64,000 bases of DNA from Flavobacterium psychrophilum (GTDB taxonomy: Bacteria; Bacteroidota; Bacteroidia; Flavobacteriales; Flavobacteriaceae): the NCBI GenBank assembly GCA_945874225.1, contig CAMCFT010000010.1:1-64000 (forward strand), given 5' to 3'. The position numbers and the translations under genes were made by a program. Within the stretch, counting starts at the first letter, position 1; every line of letters begins with the position of its first letter. Below are positions 42,370 through 51,436 of this stretch, one piece after another. The notes under the pieces are model-generated. The model was not told the origin of the DNA. It did no database searches and worked only from the letters and a program-made list of their open reading frames with translations.

Positions 42370-43656
42370 CTATTTTCCTTCTTGTGCTTTTATTTTTTCT
42401 TTCAAAGCTTTGTATTCTTTAGTCATTTCTAATGCACTGTAAACATTTAAAAGCGTTTTGGCTACATCAATATTTGCTGGGTCTAACTCAACTGCTTTTT
42501 GAAGATAAGGAATAGTACTTTTGAATAAATCTTCTCTTTTAGTTTTTAGCACTTCATAACGCTTCATCTCTTTGGCAGAAGTACCTAGCTTATTCATTTC
42601 GTCTATAATTACCTTCTCGTCTTCAAGCTTTAATGCAGATAAGTTAATATAAGCATTGACATAAGCAGGGTCAATTTCCATTACTCTTCTGTAATATTTC
42701 TCAGCTTCGGCAGGATTTTTAGCATTGGCACTAAGCACACCTAAATTAAAAATTAAATCAGCATCATTTGGACTTTTTTCCAAAACTTCGGCAATTAATT
42801 TTTTATAAGTGTCGAAATCTTTAGTTTCCAAATATAAATTAGCTTCAGTCAAAGTCAATGAAGTATCTTCTGGATTTGCTTTTCTGGCATCGCTGATGGC
42901 TTTTTTAGCTTCTTCTGTTTTTCCGTCCTGAACTAAAATCAAAGCAATATTTTTGTAGATTTCGCCTCTTTTTGAAGGAATCGCTTCCGTTTTTGGTTTC
43001 TCATGTGTGCCAATTTTTACAGCCAAATCTCTTTCTTTAGCAGTGGTGAACAAATCTTCCTGAGAAGTTAACTTATTCATTGCTAAATAACTAGTTCCTT
43101 TACCTGAATAATCTAGCGTTTTCAAATCATAATATAATTTAAGAGCTGTAGCATAATCCTTTGCGTTTACATAAGTAGAAGCCGAATAATACAAATTGAT
43201 GGTGTCTTTTTTATCCAATAAATAAGCATCATATAATTTTTGAGCACCTTCTATATGTTTATCTGCTTTTGTATCCGCCACGGCACTATTCAATAATTTA
43301 TATTTAATATCCAGAATTGAAGTAGTGGCTTGAGAAGAATATTTATCTTTTCCGGAAGCTTTTTCAACGGCTAATAAATCTTGATAAGCTTTGGCAGCTA
43401 GGGTAAGATTTTTTCCTTCATCTACTTTTTTATTGGCTAAGTCCAGTAAAGCATTTCCTTTTACAAAGAAATATTGGGCTTTTTCAGAATCTGGTGCCGT
43501 TGCCGATGCAGCTTCCGCACCTTGCAAAATAGTTACTGCTTCCTGTGAATTACCGCCTTTTAATGCTTTCTCTGCCGCTTTAATTTGATCTTTTTGAGCA
43601 AAAGTAGCTACTGATATCAATAATGCTGACGCTAGTATTACATATTTACTTTTCAT
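42370..43656 (-). CDS. Exported TPR-repeat protein
   Basis: A 428-residue protein with a signal peptide (MKSKYVILASALLISVATFAQ). The rest is helical TPR-like repeats, clearest at about 200-350: NIALILVQDGKTEEAKKAI, ADLIFNLGVLSANAKNPAEA, AYVNAYINLSALKLEDE. It is likely a periplasmic scaffold of unknown partners. It lies downstream of gyrA on the same strand, with a 53-bp gap, so it may be co-transcribed with it, a pairing I believe is common in the family. Confidence 0.85.
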   Translation of the reverse strand: MKSKYVILASALLISVATFAQKDQIKAAEKALKGGNSQEAVTILQGAEAASATAPDSEKAQYFFVKGNALLDLANKKVDEGKNLTLAAKAYQDLLAVEKASGKDKYSSQATTSILDIKYKLLNSAVADTKADKHIEGAQKLYDAYLLDKKDTINLYYSASTYVNAKDYATALKLYYDLKTLDYSGKGTSYLAMNKLTSQEDLFTTAKERDLAVKIGTHEKPKTEAIPSKRGEIYKNIALILVQDGKTEEAKKAISDARKANPEDTSLTLTEANLYLETKDFDTYKKLIAEVLEKSPNDADLIFNLGVLSANAKNPAEAEKYYRRVMEIDPAYVNAYINLSALKLEDEKVIIDEMNKLGTSAKEMKRYEVLKTKREDLFKSTIPYLQKAVELDPANIDVAKTLLNVYSALEMTKEYKALKEKIKAQEGK

Positions 43657-43709
43657 AATATTCTGTTTTTCGTTTTAAATATATTCTTGTTATCTGTATT
43701 CTCTATTTA

Positions 43710-46361
43710 TTATGCCTCATCGTCTGAATCGTCCTCATCCCCTTCTTCTTCTGAATCGTCAGCTTCTTCTTCGTCATCGTCATCGTCGTCATCGGCTGCA
43801 GCTTCATCTTCAAGAACTTCAAGAACTGGTTTCACTCTTTCGATTGTTTCCGTTTCTATGACATTTCCCTCTTCATCAACAACAACTTCAACAACATCAT
43901 CTTTCATAACTTTCGTTACCGCTGCGATAGAATCATTTCCTTTAAGGTTAATCAGTTTCACACCTTGGGTAGCACGTCCCATTACACGTAAATCTTCTAT
44001 TGCCATTCTGATGGTTAATCCTGATTTATTGATAATCATCAAATCATCAGCATCTGTAACGGCATTTATCGAAATCAGTTTACCCGTTTTCTCAGTGATA
44101 TTCAGAGTCTTCACTCCTTTTCCACCACGGTTAGTGATTCTATAAACATCTTCACCATCTTCATCAACTAATTTGGTACGTTTTCCGTATCCATTTTCAG
44201 TTACCACTAAAATTTGTGAATCGTTAACATCATCTTTATCTACAGTAACCATACCAATTACTTCATCGGTATCGTCTTTTAAAGTAATTCCACGAACACC
44301 TGAAGCAGTTCTTCCCATCGGACGCGTTTTAGTCTCTTCAAAACGAACTAGTTTTCCGGATTTAACAGCCAATATAATCTGACTTTCACCATTAGTTAAT
44401 TTCGCTTCCAATAATTCATCGCCTTCCTTAATAGTAATCGCGGCAACACCATTTACTCTAGGTTTAGAATATTTCTCCAAAGAGGTTTTCTTAACCTGAC
44501 CTTTTTTGGTCACCATAATAAGGTTGTGGCTGCTGATGTATTCCTTGTCTTTTAAATCTTGAGTGCAGATAAAAGCTTTAACTTTGTCATCACTCTCGAT
44601 ATTAATAAGGTTTTGCAAAGCTCTACCTTTTGCCGTTTTACTTCCTTCAGGAATTTCATAAACACGCATCCAGAAACATTTTCCTTTTTGGGTAAAGAAC
44701 ATCATATATTGATGATTGGTGGCCACAAACATATTTTCAAGGAAATCCTGATCTCTTGTTCCGGCACTTTTTTGTCCAACTCCTCCTCTATTTTGAGTTT
44801 TGTATTCAGATAAATTAGTTCGTTTGATATATCCGGCGTGAGAAATAGTGATAACCACATTTTCATCGGCAATTAAATCTTCGATACTGACATCACCACC
44901 AGAATATTCAATTAAAGAACGACGTTCATCTCCGTATTTCTCACGAATTTCTATAAGTTCTTCTTTAATAAGAGCAATTCTCAAATTAATGTCTTCCAAT
45001 AAAGCTCTTAAATGCTCTATTAATTTCATTATTTCTTCGTATTCTGCTCTTAATTTATCTTGCTCTAATCCGGTCAATTGACGCAAACGCATTTCTACAA
45101 TAGCACGAGACTGAATGTCTGACAAATTAAATCTTTCGATTAATTTTTCTCTCGCTTCTTCAGTATTTTTCGAAGCTTTGATTAAAGCAATTACCTCATC
45201 AATATTATCCGAAGCAATAATTAATCCTTCCAAAATATGAGCTCTTTCTTCTGCTTTTCGCAATTCAAATCTAGTTCTGCGAACCACTACATCATGACGA
45301 TGTTCTACAAAATAGTGAATCATATCTTTCAGATTCAACATTTGTGGACGCCCTTTTACTAATGCAATATTATTTACAGAAAAGGAAGATTGTAATTGAG
45401 TAAATTTGTAAAGCGTATTCAAAACCACATTTGGCGTAGCATCACGTTTCAGAATATAAACGATACGCATACCATTTCTATCCGATTCATCACGGATATT
45501 GGCAATTCCTTCTATTTTTTTCTCATTAACCAAATCAGCAGTACGCTTAATCATATCGGCCTTGTTGACTTGATATGGAATTTCAGTAACGATGATACAT
45601 TCTCTGCCATCCACCTCTTCAAAACCAACTTTGGCACGAATAACAATACGTCCCCTACCGGTTTTAAATGCTTCACGAACACCTTCATAACCATATATGG
45701 TACCACCAGTTGGAAAATCCGGGGCTTTAATATGAGTCATCAATTCATCAATTTCAATTTCATTGTTGTCGATGTAAGCCAATGTTCCGTTAATAACTTC
45801 AGTAAGATTGTGTGGTGGCATATTGGTAGCCATACCTACTGCAATTCCCGTAGCTCCATTAATCAATAAAGTAGGAACTCGGGTAGGCATTACTTTTGGC
45901 TCATATAAAGTATCGTCAAAATTCAGTTGAAAGTCAACAGTTTCTTTCTCGATGTCAGCCAAAATTTCTTCCGAAATTTTGCGCATTCTGGCTTCAGTAT
46001 ATCTCATGGCAGCCGGACTATCACCATCGACAGAACCAAAGTTACCCTGACCGTCAACTAATAAATAGCGCAAACTCCATTCCTGAGCCATACGAACCAT
46101 GGCATCATAAACAGATGTATCTCCGTGTGGGTGATACTTTCCTAAAACTTCTCCGACTATTCTAGCAGATTTTTTATGGGCAGATTTTGAAGTTACTCCT
46201 AAATCATACATTCCGTAAAGTACTCTTCGATGCACTGGTTTCAAGCCATCTCTAACATCAGGAAGTGCTCGTGATACAATTACTGACATCGAATAATCGA
46301 TGTAAGCTGATTTCATTTCATCTTCAATGTTAATGGGAATTAACTTTTCTCCTTCAGACAT
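43710..46361 (-). CDS. gyrA: DNA gyrase subunit A
   Basis: An 883-residue GyrA. The catalytic tyrosine is Y121 in MRYTEARM. The quinolone-determining region reads [10 protein letters not shown] with T82 and D86 (E. coli 83 and 87). Threonine there is the normal residue in Flavobacterium, so this is not a resistance change. The GyrA box-type C-terminal beta-pinwheel is complete. The last 30 or so residues are an almost pure Asp/Glu tail, an acidic C-terminus longer than in E. coli. It acts with GyrB to introduce negative supercoils. Divergent from clpC. Confidence 0.97.
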   Translation of the reverse strand: MSEGEKLIPINIEDEMKSAYIDYSMSVIVSRALPDVRDGLKPVHRRVLYGMYDLGVTSKSAHKKSARIVGEVLGKYHPHGDTSVYDAMVRMAQEWSLRYLLVDGQGNFGSVDGDSPAAMRYTEARMRKISEEILADIEKETVDFQLNFDDTLYEPKVMPTRVPTLLINGATGIAVGMATNMPPHNLTEVINGTLAYIDNNEIEIDELMTHIKAPDFPTGGTIYGYEGVREAFKTGRGRIVIRAKVGFEEVDGRECIIVTEIPYQVNKADMIKRTADLVNEKKIEGIANIRDESDRNGMRIVYILKRDATPNVVLNTLYKFTQLQSSFSVNNIALVKGRPQMLNLKDMIHYFVEHRHDVVVRRTRFELRKAEERAHILEGLIIASDNIDEVIALIKASKNTEEAREKLIERFNLSDIQSRAIVEMRLRQLTGLEQDKLRAEYEEIMKLIEHLRALLEDINLRIALIKEELIEIREKYGDERRSLIEYSGGDVSIEDLIADENVVITISHAGYIKRTNLSEYKTQNRGGVGQKSAGTRDQDFLENMFVATNHQYMMFFTQKGKCFWMRVYEIPEGSKTAKGRALQNLINIESDDKVKAFICTQDLKDKEYISSHNLIMVTKKGQVKKTSLEKYSKPRVNGVAAITIKEGDELLEAKLTNGESQIILAVKSGKLVRFEETKTRPMGRTASGVRGITLKDDTDEVIGMVTVDKDDVNDSQILVVTENGYGKRTKLVDEDGEDVYRITNRGGKGVKTLNITEKTGKLISINAVTDADDLMIINKSGLTIRMAIEDLRVMGRATQGVKLINLKGNDSIAAVTKVMKDDVVEVVVDEEGNVIETETIERVKPVLEVLEDEAAADDDDDDDEEEADDSEEEGDEDDSDDEA

Positions 46362-46621
46362 AAGTTGTAATATTTAATAAATTTATTTTAGTTTCAAAAC
46401 GTGCTAATATACGTCATTTTGATTTTTTTAAACAAACTATTCCATACTTATTTCAATGATTTATTAACAAATTTAACTTGTTTTTTAGTTAATAAATTAA
46501 GTAAGTTTTAACGTTTATTTGTTGATTTTTTTGTCAATTAGCTGACATAACTTCTTAAGAGGTATGATTTTTGTTTTTCAAACACTAATTCACTAAATTT
46601 ACACTAGCAATACAAGACAAT

Positions 46622-49165
46622 ATGGATGATAATTTTTCACCAAGAGTAAAAGATGTTATTACTTATAGCAAAGAAGAAGCCATGCGTTTAGGACACGATT
46701 TCATTGGTACCGAGCACCTTATGCTTGGTATTTTAAGGGATGGCAATGGAAAGGCAATTAACATTTTAAATAATTTATCGGTAGATTTAGATCTTTTACG
46801 CAGAAAAGTGGAGATTCTGAGTCCGGCAAGTCCGAATATGGATACCAACATTGAAAAGAAAAACCTGCACCTTACAAGACAGGCAGAGCGTGCATTGAAA
46901 ACTACTTTTCTCGAAGCAAAAGTATTTCACTCCACCTCAATCAGTACAGCACATCTATTATTGTGCATCCTAAGAAATGAGAATGATCCAACAACCAAGC
47001 TATTGAATAAACTTAATATTGATTATGATGTAGCTAAAGAACAATATCTAAATATGACACCATCTGAAGAAAATTTTATCGAAAACTTGCCAAGAAATGA
47101 TGCCTACAATGAGGATTCAGGACAAGATGACAGTCTAAAAGAAGGAACCTTCAACAATCCGGCAAATAAATCAAACAAAAAATCCAAAACTCCGGTGCTG
47201 GATAATTTTGGGAGAGATTTAACAGAAATGGCCGAAGAAGGAAAACTTGACCCGGTTGTGGGACGCGAAAAAGAAATTGAACGTGTTTCACAGATTTTAA
47301 GCCGACGTAAAAAGAACAATCCGCTCCTTATAGGAGAACCTGGTGTGGGAAAATCTGCCATTGCCGAAGGTTTAGCCTTGCGCATTATTCAAAAGAAAGT
47401 ATCCAGAATATTATTCAATAAACGAGTGGTAACACTTGATTTAGCAAGTCTTGTGGCCGGGACAAAATACCGTGGTCAGTTCGAGGAACGAATGAAAGCC
47501 GTAATGAATGAATTAGAAAAAAATGACGATATCATTCTTTTTATTGATGAAATTCATACAATTGTTGGTGCTGGTGGCGCTACTGGATCTCTAGACGCTT
47601 CAAATATGTTCAAACCTGCTTTGTCAAGAGGCGAAATTCAATGTATTGGAGCAACAACATTGGACGAGTACCGTCAATATATAGAAAAAGACGGCGCACT
47701 CGAAAGACGTTTTCAAAAAGTAATTATTGAACCAACTTCGGTAGAAGAAACTATTACGATTCTGAACAATATCAAAGACAAATACGAAGAACATCACAAC
47801 GTAACCTATACTCCCGAAGCTATTGAAGCCTGCGTGAAGTTGACCAATAGATATATGTCTGAGCGTTTCTTGCCGGATAAAGCCATAGATGCTTTGGACG
47901 AAGCAGGTTCTCGAGTTCACATTACCAATATTGATGTTCCGGAACAAATTTTGGAATTGGAAAAACAATTAGAAGATGTTAGGGAATTGAAAAATGCCGT
48001 TGTCAAAAAACAAAAATATGAAGAAGCGGCAAAACTTCGCGATGATGAAAAACGCATTGAAAAAGATTTGGCAATAGCCCAGGAAAAATGGGACGAAGAT
48101 TCTAAAAATAACAGAATTGAAGTTACCGAAGACAATGTTGCCGATGTGGTGTCAATGATGACGGGAATCCCCGTAAATCGTATTGCCCAAACAGAAAGCA
48201 ACAAACTTGCTATATTACCCGAACTTATCGAGAATAAAGTGATTGGGCAGAAAGAAGCTATACTTAAAATTTCTCGTGCCATTCAAAGAAATCGTGCCGG
48301 ATTGAAAGATCCTAATCGACCTATTGGTTCCTTCATTTTCTTGGGACAAACCGGTGTTGGTAAAACCCAATTGGCCAAAGTTTTAGCCAAAGAATTATTC
48401 GATTCTGAAGATGCACTAATACGAATCGATATGAGCGAATACATGGAAAAATTCGCTATTTCAAGATTAGTTGGAGCACCTCCGGGATATGTGGGTTATG
48501 AAGAAGGTGGACAATTAACAGAGAAAGTACGTCGTAAACCATACTGTGTGGTACTTTTGGACGAAATCGAAAAAGCGCATCCGGATGTTTTCCATTTACT
48601 GCTACAGGTTTTGGATGATGGTTACTTAACTGATAGTTTGGGACGAAAAATCGATTTCAAGAACACTATCATTATAATGACATCAAATGTTGGTGCAAGA
48701 CAATTGAAAGATTTCGGACAAGGAGTTGGTTTTGGAACTGCTGCCAAAGTAGCCCAAGCTGATGATAATTCAAAAAGCATTATCGAAAATGCTTTAAAGA
48801 AAACTTTCGCACCAGAATTCCTGAATAGAATTGATGACGTAATTGTCTTCAACACATTAGAAAAACACGATATTGATTTGATTATCGAAATCGAATTAAA
48901 AAAATTATACGAGCGAATCAAAGAATTGGGCTATCAATTAACACTTTCCGATAAAGCGAAAGCATTTATTGCAGAGAAAGGTTTTGACAGACAGTTTGGC
49001 GCAAGACCTCTAAAAAGAGCCATTCAGAAATATGTTGAAGATGCATTAGCCGAAGAAATTATTACTTCGAAAATTGCTTCCGGTGACGAAATTTTTATGG
49101 ACTTGGATGATACCTCGCAAGAACTTGTCGTTAAAGTGAACAAAGCAGAAAAACCTACTAATTAG
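46622..49165 (+). CDS. clpC: ClpC, AAA+ chaperone of the Clp protease
   Basis: An 847-residue ClpC. Two Clp N-repeats fill residues of about 1-150, the first AAA+ module has Walker A GEPGVGKSAIAEG near 240, and a UVR-type coiled-coil motif (KYEEAAKLRDDEKRIEKD) follows near 465. The second AAA+ module has GQTGVGKTQLAK near 578. The loop VGFGT after the second Walker B is the ClpP-docking tripeptide. It unfolds proteins for ClpP. The terminator overlaps its own stop codon. Divergent from gyrA. Confidence 0.95.
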   Translation: MDDNFSPRVKDVITYSKEEAMRLGHDFIGTEHLMLGILRDGNGKAINILNNLSVDLDLLRRKVEILSPASPNMDTNIEKKNLHLTRQAERALKTTFLEAKVFHSTSISTAHLLLCILRNENDPTTKLLNKLNIDYDVAKEQYLNMTPSEENFIENLPRNDAYNEDSGQDDSLKEGTFNNPANKSNKKSKTPVLDNFGRDLTEMAEEGKLDPVVGREKEIERVSQILSRRKKNNPLLIGEPGVGKSAIAEGLALRIIQKKVSRILFNKRVVTLDLASLVAGTKYRGQFEERMKAVMNELEKNDDIILFIDEIHTIVGAGGATGSLDASNMFKPALSRGEIQCIGATTLDEYRQYIEKDGALERRFQKVIIEPTSVEETITILNNIKDKYEEHHNVTYTPEAIEACVKLTNRYMSERFLPDKAIDALDEAGSRVHITNIDVPEQILELEKQLEDVRELKNAVVKKQKYEEAAKLRDDEKRIEKDLAIAQEKWDEDSKNNRIEVTEDNVADVVSMMTGIPVNRIAQTESNKLAILPELIENKVIGQKEAILKISRAIQRNRAGLKDPNRPIGSFIFLGQTGVGKTQLAKVLAKELFDSEDALIRIDMSEYMEKFAISRLVGAPPGYVGYEEGGQLTEKVRRKPYCVVLLDEIEKAHPDVFHLLLQVLDDGYLTDSLGRKIDFKNTIIIMTSNVGARQLKDFGQGVGFGTAAKVAQADDNSKSIIENALKKTFAPEFLNRIDDVIVFNTLEKHDIDLIIEIELKKLYERIKELGYQLTLSDKAKAFIAEKGFDRQFGARPLKRAIQKYVEDALAEEIITSKIASGDEIFMDLDDTSQELVVKVNKAEKPTN

Positions 49166-49178
49166 TAGGTTTTTTTTT
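49149..49178 (+). terminator. Terminator overlapping the clpC stop codon
   Basis: A perfect palindrome AAAACCTACTAA/TTAGTAGGTTTT centred at 49160. It contains the last clpC codons and the TAG stop, and is followed by a T-run. Confidence 0.85.
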
Positions 49179-49276
49179 GTTTGTCACCTACCCAATATTT
49201 AATGATAATTTAATATTCATAATTCTTTTTTTCAATATATATTTACACCTGAATTATTCATTCTTGAAAATTAATT

Positions 49277-50647
49277 ATGTTACAAACCAAAATTATACTA
49301 GGCAGTGAGGAATGGTGTTCCTTTCCTGAATTAGGAATTCCTGCTATCAAAGCAAGGGTAGATTCTGGCGCAAAGACTTCTGCGCTTCACGCCATAAATA
49401 TTGCTCCATTTAAAAAAGAGGGACAAAATTGGGTCAAATTTGACATCAATCCCATCCAAAATAATGTCAAAACGATTATAAATTGCGAAGCTCCTTTGGT
49501 AGACAAAAGAGTGGTGAAAAGTTCCAGTGGATTTCGAGAAGAACGTTTTGTAATTCAAACCAATTTGGGAATTGGAAATTCAAAATGGCTTATTGAAATG
49601 ACTTTAACGAATCGAGATTCCATGGGTTTCCGAATGTTATTGGGTCGGGAAGCGATGAGCGGAAGAGTGTTGGTAGACCCCGAACAACAATATCTTTTGG
49701 GACAACCTACCAGCGATAGTTTAAAGGAGGTTTATAAAAACTCCGAGAAAGAAAGTTCTGGTTTGCGCATTGGGCTTTTGGCTAGTAACCCGGAATTATA
49801 CAGCAACAAACGAATTATGGAATCAGGCGAAATGCGCGGTCACGAAATGCACTTTTTGAATATCAAGGAATGTTATATGAAACTGGACGCCAAAACTCCC
49901 GAAATTCATTATCGTGGTGGGTTAATTCTGAATCAATTTGACGCTATTATCCCAAGAATTCGCCCCAGCATTACCTTTTACGGATGTGCTTTGACCCGAC
50001 AATTCGAAGCTTTAAATGTCTTTTGTTTGAATTCTTCAACGGCTATTACGCAGTCACGCGATAAATTATTTTCGCTCCAATTGCTTTTACAAAGCGGAAT
50101 TGATATACCTACAACAGGTTTCGCCAACTCGCCTTTGGATACTGATGACTTGATAAAAATGGTGGGAGGTTCTCCATTAATTGTGAAATTACTCGAAGGT
50201 ACCCAAGGAAAAGGTGTTGTTTTGGCAGAGACCAAAAAAGCGGCTGAGAGTGTTATAAATGCCTTCAAAAGCCTGAATGCTAATATTTTGGTTCAGGAAT
50301 TTATTAAGGAAGCTGACGGCAAAGACCTTCGTTTGTTTGTCATTGACGGCAAAGTGGTAGCGGCTATTCAACGGGAAGCTTTAGCAGGAGAATTCAGAGC
50401 CAATATTCACCTTGGCGGAACAGCCTCAGTTATAAAACCAACATCCGAAGAGAAAAAAATAGCAATTCGTGCCGCCAAAGCGATGGATTTAAAAGTCGCT
50501 GGCGTTGATATTATCCGCTCTTCAAAAGGACCATTATTACTCGAGGTAAACTCTTCACCAGGACTTGAAGGAATTGAAGGCGCAACAAACAAAGATATTG
50601 CAGGCGAAATGATACTCGCTATTGAAAAGAATTTTAAACTGAAATAA
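49277..50647 (+). CDS. rimK: RimB-RimK fusion: retropepsin-like protease with S6-type glutamate ligase
   Basis: A 456-residue two-domain protein. Residues 1-145 are the ATP-dependent zinc protease/RimB family: [14 protein letters not shown] with Asp29, then [12 protein letters not shown] and [20 protein letters not shown]. Residues of about 160-456 are RimK, an ATP-grasp ligase ([55 protein letters not shown]). In many genomes RimB and RimK are separate neighbours. Here they are fused. It would add and trim glutamates on ribosomal protein S6, or act on another target. Confidence 0.88.
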   Translation: MLQTKIILGSEEWCSFPELGIPAIKARVDSGAKTSALHAINIAPFKKEGQNWVKFDINPIQNNVKTIINCEAPLVDKRVVKSSSGFREERFVIQTNLGIGNSKWLIEMTLTNRDSMGFRMLLGREAMSGRVLVDPEQQYLLGQPTSDSLKEVYKNSEKESSGLRIGLLASNPELYSNKRIMESGEMRGHEMHFLNIKECYMKLDAKTPEIHYRGGLILNQFDAIIPRIRPSITFYGCALTRQFEALNVFCLNSSTAITQSRDKLFSLQLLLQSGIDIPTTGFANSPLDTDDLIKMVGGSPLIVKLLEGTQGKGVVLAETKKAAESVINAFKSLNANILVQEFIKEADGKDLRLFVIDGKVVAAIQREALAGEFRANIHLGGTASVIKPTSEEKKIAIRAAKAMDLKVAGVDIIRSSKGPLLLEVNSSPGLEGIEGATNKDIAGEMILAIEKNFKLK

Positions 50648-50689
50648 ATTTGGTTCTTATGTTTTTTTGTGTGAAAACTAAAAATCCCA

Positions 50690-50763
50690 CGGTTGAAACC
50701 GTTGGCAATGTTAGAAACAGCAAAATATAAGTTTAACCCACAGTTTCAACAGTTGGAAATAAG
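50690..50763. repeat. REP-type pair, CCCACGGTTGAAACCGTTGG
   Basis: Two imperfect hairpins: CCCACGGTTGAAACCGTTGG at about 50691 and CCCACAGTTTCAACAGTTGG at about 50736, separated by 25 bp. This resembles the paired REP units mobilised by RAYT enzymes. Confidence 0.65.
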
Positions 50764-50837
50764 AATCAAAAATCAGAACCTTCAATGACTAAATTCAGTT
50801 TTTTAGCCATCTTTAAAACCTAAACTTTAAAAAATTC

Positions 50838-51347
50838 ATGAATCCTTATTTTGATATTATAATCCGTAGCGCTTCCGTTTATCTCTTTATGCTAATTGCT
50901 TTAAGGGTTTTCGGCAAGAAAGAATTATCCCAACTCAATACCGCCGACGTTATCTTAATATTATTGATAAGTAACTCCGTTCAAAACGCAATGGTGGGAA
51001 ACAACACTAGCCTTCTGGGAGGATTATCTGCTGCCATAGTACTTTTTGCCATCAATTTTGGATTAAAAAAACTCATGTATAAATCCCAAAGATTTAGTGA
51101 CTTTATGCAGGAAAAACCAGAAATTTTAATCCACGATGGAAAAATGGATTTCAAAGCATTGAGCAAATTAAACATCACAAACGATGAATTAAAAGAAGCT
51201 ATACGGGAACACGGAGTCGAACATTTTTCGGATGTGAAATTGGCAATGCTAGAAATTGACGGCAATATCAGCATCATTTCCGGCCAAAAAAACCTTCGCC
51301 AGACACATTATAAAAGACTAAACCGAAGTAAAAAAACAATGGGATAG
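50838..51347 (+). CDS. DUF421 (YetF-like) membrane protein
   Basis: A 169-residue protein. Three transmembrane helices lie in residues 1-75 (SASVYLFMLIALRVFGKKEL, ADVILILLISNSVQNAM, LLGGLSAAIVLFAINFGLK). The DUF421 cytoplasmic domain follows (KPEILIHDGKMDFKALSKLN, VKLAMLEIDGNISII). The family is widespread, and Bacillus members have been linked to spore germination and other roles. The function here is unknown. Confidence 0.85.
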   Translation: MNPYFDIIIRSASVYLFMLIALRVFGKKELSQLNTADVILILLISNSVQNAMVGNNTSLLGGLSAAIVLFAINFGLKKLMYKSQRFSDFMQEKPEILIHDGKMDFKALSKLNITNDELKEAIREHGVEHFSDVKLAMLEIDGNISIISGQKNLRQTHYKRLNRSKKTMG

Positions 51348-51356
51348 CTTTCAGTC

Positions 51357-51424
51357 ATTGCGAGGAACGAAGCAATCACATTTGTTGCTCCTATGTTTGT
51401 AGGATTGCTACGTTCCTCGCAATT
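51357..51424. repeat. Inverted pair of CATTGCGAGGAACGAAGCAATC units
   Basis: CATTGCGAGGAACGAAGCAA at 51358 and ATTGCTACGTTCCTCGCAAT at about 51403 face each other and form a 66-bp hairpin between two convergent genes. They belong to the same family as the CGTTCCTCCTCGCAATGAC repeats at 3697 and 5385. Confidence 0.85.
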
Positions 51425-51436
51425 AAGAGATTCAAT

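Noticed and set aside
43687..44145. Serine-rich 152-residue frame on the plus strand.
   Set aside because: It is the antisense of the Asp/Glu tail and C-terminus of gyrA.
45396..46165. Plus-strand frames of 157 and 89 residues inside gyrA.
   Set aside because: They are antisense shadows of a strongly conserved gene.
44500..46200. Quinolone resistance by Thr at the Ser83-equivalent of GyrA.
   Set aside because: Threonine is the wild-type residue in Flavobacterium, so no resistance change can be claimed.
46550..46621. Promoter box for clpC in TAAATTTACAC.
   Set aside because: TAAATTTA lacks the final G of the TAnnTTTG consensus, so it is only a near match.
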